A DNA stretch of 64,000 bases from Bisporella sp. PMI_857 (lineage: Eukaryota; Ascomycota; Leotiomycetes; Helotiales; Helotiaceae): contig JAJSPD010000103.1 in assembly GCA_021307315.1 (NCBI GenBank), positions 62,001-126,000 of the forward strand, given 5' to 3'. The notes beneath the pieces are model-generated. The model searched no databases. It saw only the letters and a list, made by a program, of their open reading frames with translations, and was not told the origin of the DNA. Each line of letters opens with the position of its first letter. The first letter of the stretch is position 1. Shown one piece after another: positions 58,571 to 64,000 of the stretch. Made by a program: the position numbers and the translations under genes.

Positions 58571-60108
58571 ATGATTAAGTTTCTTCTGGCAGCTGCTGCC
58601 CTAGCAGTGTCTCCTGTCCTCGCTACAACATGTAGTGAGGTGGCAGCCACCACAGATATTAAGCTGGACGTACAGTTCAGCGTTGACTACAACCGACATC
58701 AAACAGAGTATTGGTCGACTTCCTGCGGAGATTTGAGGCCCTCATGTATTATTGAGCCGACAACTTCGGAAGAGGTTGCTGCAATTGTTCAAATCCTCCG
58801 GACTAACAACGAGACTTTTGCTGTCAAGTCTGGGGGCCACAACCCGAACAATTACTTTGCAAGTGTTTCTGGTGGACCCTTAATCTCCACCAAGCAGCTG
58901 AACGAGATTATTTTAGATAGGACCACGGAAACTGCAAGAGTCGGGCCAGGGAACAGATGGGACGATGTATCTGGGGCTCTTGACGGTACTGGCTATAGCG
59001 CCGTTGGTGGACGAATGGGAAACGTAGGCGTTGGGGGATATCTCCTAGGAGGTGAGATTGCAATTTAACAATTTTGCAAGATATTTGAATAACATGTTAC
59101 GAAGGTGGTTTAAGCTTTATGAGCACGGAATATGGCTGGGCCGCCAACAGCGTTCTGGAATACACACTTGTGCTTGCCAACGCATCAATTATAACCGTAT
59201 CAGAGACTCAACACCCAGATATCTTCCTGTCCCTCAAGGGCGGTGGCAATAATTACGGTATCGTGACCTCATTTCTACTCAAGGTCTATCCTCAAGGTCA
59301 GGTGTGGGGAGGTAATTTGAAGTGGACTGCCAGTGATGAGGTTACGGCCAAAATTCTTGCAGCTCTGCGCGACTTCACGGACAATTATCCCGACGAAAAG
59401 GCAGGAATCATCTTGACTGCTGAACGAACGCTGGCCACGCTTGTAGACCTTTGGATCTTATTCCTGTACTACAATGGCCCGACACCTCCACCAGGGGTGT
59501 TTGACAGCTTCACATCTATAGGCACGCCTATAAACTCTCTCAAAACACAAAGTATGCACGAGCTGCTCTCTGGCAACAATTGGGCCGTCCTCAAAGGCAG
59601 TGTTTACACCATCGGTACCGAATCAACCACTGTACCCAGTCCGGAACACGGTGCAGAAGTTCTTGGGGCATTCTATGACCACTGGGTCAATGTTAGCAAC
59701 ACGGCTGCTCTCGTGCCCGGGACGATCGCCAGCGTCGCTTTCCAGCCTCTACCCAAAACGTTGCCCCGCATCGCTAGGGCTAAGGGCGGAGACTTGCTAG
59801 ACATCGACGACGACGTGAACCGCATCATTCTCGAGCTGGACTACAGCTTCCTTCACAATTCTGACTATCCCATAATTGATACTACGATGCAAACGACGTA
59901 CAATGGTTTTGGGCAACTCGTCAGCAACTTCCAAGAGCAAGGGAAGCTTCCGACGGCCGACCTGCCACTCTTCGCCAATGACTGCTTCTACCCACAAGAC
60001 TACTTTGGACGGCTAAAGCCAGCTAAGGCTGCCCTGGCAAAGTCCGTTAGTGAGGATTTGGATCCAGATGGACTCTGGAGGTTTAGGACTGGCGGGTGGA
60101 AACCTTGA
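58571..60108 (+). CDS. Secreted FAD-linked oxidoreductase (BBE/glucooligosaccharide oxidase type)
   Basis: It oxidises an unknown substrate with a covalently bound FAD. Exons 58571..59051 and 59105..60108 (intron GTGAGA..ACGAAG) give about 494 residues, usual for the family. The start at MIKFLLAAAALAVSPVLA gives a clean signal peptide; the frame is open further upstream. The FAD-binding PCMH domain includes VKSGGHNPNN (probable FAD-linked His) and the GRMGNVGVGGYLLGGG loop, completed by the splice; the site of a second, cysteinyl FAD link is Gly/Asn here. A substrate domain follows, and the C-terminal BBE motif is DCFYPQDYFGRL. Several NxS/T sites fit secretion. Confidence 0.9.
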
Positions 60109-62323
60109 GGAGCGTAGGACTGGCCTAGCGATATCGCAGCTAAATGACACATGCGATATTGATTCAACATAACCCGAATTGAAATAGGTCCCACTATATA
60201 TGTATTCTCAATGGCAAAGTCAAAGTTAACGAACCTGAAACGTGCCCAGCCGGTTATGTGAACACGTGATAACAGGAAGAGATCGAGCCTTGCCCTCCCT
60301 AGTTTCCTTTTTGGTTGCTTCGCCAAGCAATCAGAACACAGAATAGCCTTCTATAGTAAAATGCTAAGCGATGAACTAGCTAAGGAAAGCGGTTATTTTA
60401 GTGTAGTCACTGGCACTACCACTACGCAAGTACTAATAATTGCTCCTAGTTTCTTCTCCCTCAACATCATTACATCAGGGGCAGGATTGGAGCTAGATTA
60501 TTCGTACATTTAAATCGATCGTCAGTTATTGTTTTTCTATAGCTTAATAGTCTGTGTACACATCCAATAGCAAGTCTCGCGACGCCCTTGTTCCTCCACA
60601 ACAGGAGTATGAATTATCTCGTCATCGAAGACGCCATTTGGCTGTATCGCTTCCAACACGGTAAGGATTAGTTCTGGAGAAAGGAGTAAGAGGATAATAA
60701 GTTGTTTTAGTCTTTGATTTGAAGGAATATCGTTTGAGCACCAAAATATGCAACGCCTGCATGCAGCCGACTTTTTAGCTATTGGCACTTATAGAAACTG
60801 GGACCATGATCCTACGCTTGCATGTCCATGACTATGCGACGAGTTCTATACCCCTCTTCCATAAATTCTAAGTTACGTCCTTTGCCTGAACTGCTCATGA
60901 AATGGCTGAGGCCAGGACTAGAAGTAATATGCGTAACAAAACTCTGAAAGGGAGTTTATCAAAGACGAACAGTGATAAGTCTGTCACCGCTAGGACAGCC
61001 AGTAATTCAAACTCATCAAAGTAATAGAGCCTTTAAAAGACGCATTGGAGCCAGGAGAAGAATATTTACATTAGTAGGTCTGATAAGAAATCTTTGAACA
61101 GCTAAGCGCGAGAGTTGTGAAAGGGCGAATGCGTCACTGCCTCAAACTGAACAATCTAACAGTGAATTGGACATACTTAACGCCAATACTCAAACCTTAT
61201 GCTATATGCTGGACTCTTTGGCGCGATCCTTCTACGATAATATGGGTGATGCCACATCTGAAACTCAACTCGATAGTATCCCTAAATATACCACTGACGT
61301 GGACCATTGGAGTCGATCTATAAATAATACTCGAGCACACCTAGAACGCGTGAGCGCCTTGAACCTGGCCGGGGATATGTGATATCGAAGAACAGTGGTG
61401 GGTCGCCAACGATAAAATGGGTGAGTTTTTGGCCGCAGGCTGATGTAGCAATGGGAGCGCAAAATACATGGGTAACGGATAAATTTGGGAATGAAGTTTC
61501 CCCTCGATGATCAACCGCAACGTCGAGAATTACAGCGGGGCAGCAACAATCAGAGATGATCACGGGCCACTAATTTAGATGCCGGACCCCGCTGATGCAG
61601 ACCCAAACAGACGAAGGGCATGAAGACCTCTAGCACCGCTCATTATGAATCTTCCCGATGTGAAGAACCTCGCATTGGTGGAGCAAACGATCAAAGAAGA
61701 GACAGTGAGTAACCGGAGCAAACGACTCACGCTTACGTTCAAGCCTTGACAAAAGCTTTGGATTGGTTCAAGGAAGGCTTCGAGGCCAAGCGGGGGACCT
61801 ACTCCAGGTCTTCTCATCTTTTCAATCGGGCTTTCTCCCGTCTGCCGGAGAGCATCTTGCCACATTTGCCAAGCAGAGATACTCTCTTCAGGTACGAGGA
61901 GTTCTCGGCCAAGGACCCTGAAGGCATTGAATGGTGTCTCAAACTGGGGCGTGACAATGAGTGGACGAATCCCTCGGGCAAAGTTGTCTCGGCGCCAGAC
62001 ACAGAGTACGGGAGTGAAATTCGACTAAGGCATATTTCTGAATCATTAAATTTTCATTCGTTTTTGATATTTGGATATTAGACCCAGCCAAATGAGGGCC
62101 CGGTTTCAATCAAACAACACCATAATCATACATTGACTAAAGCTGGGCACGTAGGCCAAGCATCTTCTAGTTAAACACTATTCAAACATGACACAACACC
62201 TGGGCATAAAATCAACGCTGCGTATAGCAATATAGCATAGAGAAACACGGAGAGGTGACTATGGTGAGAAGACGCTCTACTTTGACATAACATTCCACTT
62301 GGAAATATGGCATAAGCAATCTC
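60109..62323. other. Intergenic region with unresolved small frames
   Basis: About 2.2 kb. Two plus-strand frames look protein-like without a known family: 61167..61382 (YMLDSLARSFYDNMGDA, DHWSRSINNTRAHLERV) and 61746..62081 (ALDWFKEGFEAKRGTYS, EEFSAKDPEGIEWCLKLG). I could not join either to a good start or splice partner. They may be parts of an unrecognised gene or remnants. Confidence 0.4.
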
Positions 62324-63169
62324 TCACGCTCCTTCCCGTCCGATCTTCTCCCAGAATCTCCTCAAGCCCAAAACTTTGGCCCTTGGTGGAGCTTCGTTCT
62401 TCTCCCTCCTAGCATCTCTCCCCCACCTCACCTCCGCATTTCTCTCATCCCACCTCGCAAACATCCTAACCAACCTCCTCACGTCCGGGTGGACCTCTTC
62501 TTCTTCCTCCCTTTGCCATCTTTCCCATCCACGCCTCCGCCATTCCTCCACCCACCCCCTGAGCCCGTCCTTAACCCTCTCCCTTTCCACCTTCCGCTTC
62601 ATCCCCACCAAGCCGGGCGCCAAGCCCTCAACCACGCATTCTCGCGGAAGGACACCCCACCCGACGAGCACCTCCCGACTCGGTCTGCGCTCCAACTTCC
62701 TCCCCAGCAGCATCCTAACCAGCTGCCGCTCAACCATCCGCCTCTTGTCTCCCATATCACCCGCGAACGCGCCGGGCAGCAGGACGCCCCTGCCGACCAA
62801 CTCCTCCCGGCGCACCCTCCTCCCCGGGTCCAGTTTCCGGCCCAGCATGATCCTCACCATCTGCCTGCTCAACGCCCTCGCCACGAGCGTGGTGCGGGTA
62901 ACATATATTCTTCTGTCGAGCAGCTGTTTGAGCTCCGGCCTGCCACCAATTCCACCTTGTATGTAGCGATTCAAGAGGGCGCTTGTGCGCCGCAAACGGA
63001 GGGTATGCAGCGTAGGATCTTGGCAGAGGGTGCGAAAGCGGTGTGAGGTGCGGGAGAGGAGGAGTAGATCTGGGATATCAAGGTGGGAGAGGATATGGAA
63101 GAGGAGTTCGTCGGGGAGGGAGGTTAGGGAGGACGGCAGGCTCGTGTCTAGTTCTGTAAAGGTGCTCAT
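62324..63169 (-). CDS. F-box protein with RPEL-like repeats
   Basis: F-box proteins recruit targets to SCF ubiquitin ligases. A single exon encodes about 281 residues, with start at ATG 63169. The F-box is at about 14-60 (LTSLPDELLFHILSHLDIPD, then HRFRTLCQDPTLH). Three related repeats follow: RPELKQLLDRRIY, LGRKLDPGRRVRREELVGRG and LGRKLERRPSREVLVGWG. They match the RPEL pattern (RPxxxEL), which in other proteins binds G-actin. The C-terminal 80 residues are Arg/Glu/Trp-rich. Repeats 2 and 3 are near-copies, so they arose by tandem duplication. Target unknown. Confidence 0.82.
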   Translation of the reverse strand: MSTFTELDTSLPSSLTSLPDELLFHILSHLDIPDLLLLSRTSHRFRTLCQDPTLHTLRLRRTSALLNRYIQGGIGGRPELKQLLDRRIYVTRTTLVARALSRQMVRIMLGRKLDPGRRVRREELVGRGVLLPGAFAGDMGDKRRMVERQLVRMLLGRKLERRPSREVLVGWGVLPRECVVEGLAPGLVGMKRKVERERVKDGLRGWVEEWRRRGWERWQREEEEEVHPDVRRLVRMFARWDERNAEVRWGRDARREKNEAPPRAKVLGLRRFWEKIGREGA

Positions 63170-63885
63170 TATTTTTTTTATTTTTAAATTATTTTTTAGA
63201 GGAGAGTCTTGATATGATTTGAAATCTATTATGATTATTGTAAATTTATGAGGAGAGGATTTGGGAGAATGACAAGCTGTGGAATGGAGTGAGGTCTATG
63301 TTGTGGGAGGAAGGGTCGTCGTTCAGTCTCAGCTGGCGGGGTTGTCACCGTAATCTCGTCATCTGAGACATCAGGGACGCAAACAAGACGGGACGGGTAC
63401 CCCTTGATGTCTACAGCACGAAAACAGTGATAGAATCACAACCCCATGCTACACATAGATTGGTCCCGGGGACATCAACATCACTCAACAGTTTGCGAAT
63501 CTTCAAGTTGATCTTGAACGTTGATTGTGATTGTGACTATGATTGTGATTGTGCTTGTCCTGAGGGGACAATCGAGAATTTTAATCACGTGACAAATATC
63601 TGTTTCCTCCTCGCCCGTCTCCAGTTTGTCCACCCCATTCTTTTGCTTTTGATACTCAACCCTACCTTTCCTGCCCATACTCCACATCAGGCACGAATGC
63701 AACTCTATCGGCTTCTGCGGCCATTCTTCAGCAATCCTGGTATCTCTGATGTGACACGACATAAAACAGAGCGGTCACCCAGAACGCGTCCACCCGGAAG
63801 AGGAGCCTCAAGTTTATATCCATTCCATTATTGGCTGCCTCGACCCATTTGGGGCCCACGACAACTCATCAATCTCGATCGAGCA
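63170..63885. promoter_or_regulatory. Divergent promoter region of F-box gene and right-edge gene
   Basis: About 716 bp between opposing start codons. It contains a short GATTGTGATTGTGA-type repeat (about 63522-63556) and an open minus-strand frame (63762..63481) that I regard as chance. Confidence 0.4.
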
Positions 63886-64000
63886 ATGGAGGCCAACTAT
63901 TCTCTGCTACCTCCCAGCCCCGTCTCGTACTCTTGCGAAGGGAGCGACTTTGTCCAGAGTGGACCGTTGCTGGTATCGCATCGGCATCTGTTATCCGTCT
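63886..64000 (+). CDS. Partial CDS cut by the right edge, function unknown
   Basis: From ATG 63886 an open frame runs to the window end (MEANYSLLPPSPVSYSCEG, then DFVQSGPLLVSHRH), 38 codons. It lacks a recognisable domain so far. The first residues are Ser/Pro-rich. It is offered as a gene start because it is open to the edge and follows a promoter-like spacer. Confidence 0.4.
   Translation, partial: MEANYSLLPPSPVSYSCEGSDFVQSGPLLVSHRHLLSV

Noticed and set aside
62376..63046. Long plus-strand frames rich in Pro/Ser/His
   Set aside because: They are antisense shadows of the GC-rich, Arg-rich F-box/RPEL coding sequence.
63481..63762. Minus-strand frame of 93 codons
   Set aside because: It includes translated GATTGT repeat sequence and no domain. 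It lies in a promoter region.

Overview
The window looks like nuclear DNA of a filamentous ascomycete (Pezizomycotina, possibly Leotiomycetes; the class is a guess). The evidence is short introns of about 44-180 bp with GT..AG ends, CT(A/G)A-type branch sites, conserved single-copy fungal genes (LUC7, GPI16, MED7, BYE1, proteasome alpha-3), fungus-specific families (CFEM-like, Zn2Cys6, HET, RGG) and long AT-rich tracts holding broken genes. No bacterial-type operon, CRISPR array, rRNA or tRNA was recognised.

Layout. 0-7 kb: LUC7 (cut by the left edge) diverges from GPI16, followed by a secreted GH18 chitinase and a convergent alpha/beta hydrolase. 7.6-14.0 kb: two adjacent minus-strand genes whose ORFs join by splicing into large multi-pass membrane/coiled-coil proteins of about 901 and 1033 residues; I do not recognise their family. 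14.8-23.0 kb: a gene graveyard with relics of a copper amine oxidase, a phytanoyl-CoA dioxygenase, a CocE/NonD-type hydrolase, a cupin and a LigB/DODA-type dioxygenase, all disrupted except the last, which is only a fragment. They surround one intact APC permease. An intronless GH42 beta-galactosidase (24.2-26.4 kb) follows, then a 3 kb AT-rich stretch without a convincing gene.

29.5-44 kb is mostly conserved: MED7, a PAP2 lipid phosphatase, a broken HET-domain gene, an RGG protein, a CFEM-like membrane protein, a HAD hydrolase, BYE1 and a ZNF830-like protein. 44-48 kb holds a CYP61/ERG5-type sterol P450 next to a Zn2Cys6 regulator. 49-52 kb holds a WW/FF splicing factor and proteasome alpha-3 in a head-to-head pair. 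52.4-54.5 kb is a decayed membrane/coiled-coil locus. 55.9-64 kb holds a SET-domain protein with a signal-like N-terminus, a BBE-type FAD oxidase, an F-box/RPEL protein and a CDS cut by the right edge.

The conserved genes act in RNA processing and transcription (LUC7, MED7, BYE1, ZNF830-like, WW/FF), GPI anchoring and protein turnover. The accessory stretches carry the signs of gene loss. The most interesting items are the large unrecognised membrane protein pair and the decayed catabolic neighbourhood. Exon coordinates come from reading splice sites by eye and checking phase; no alignment or RNA evidence was available.
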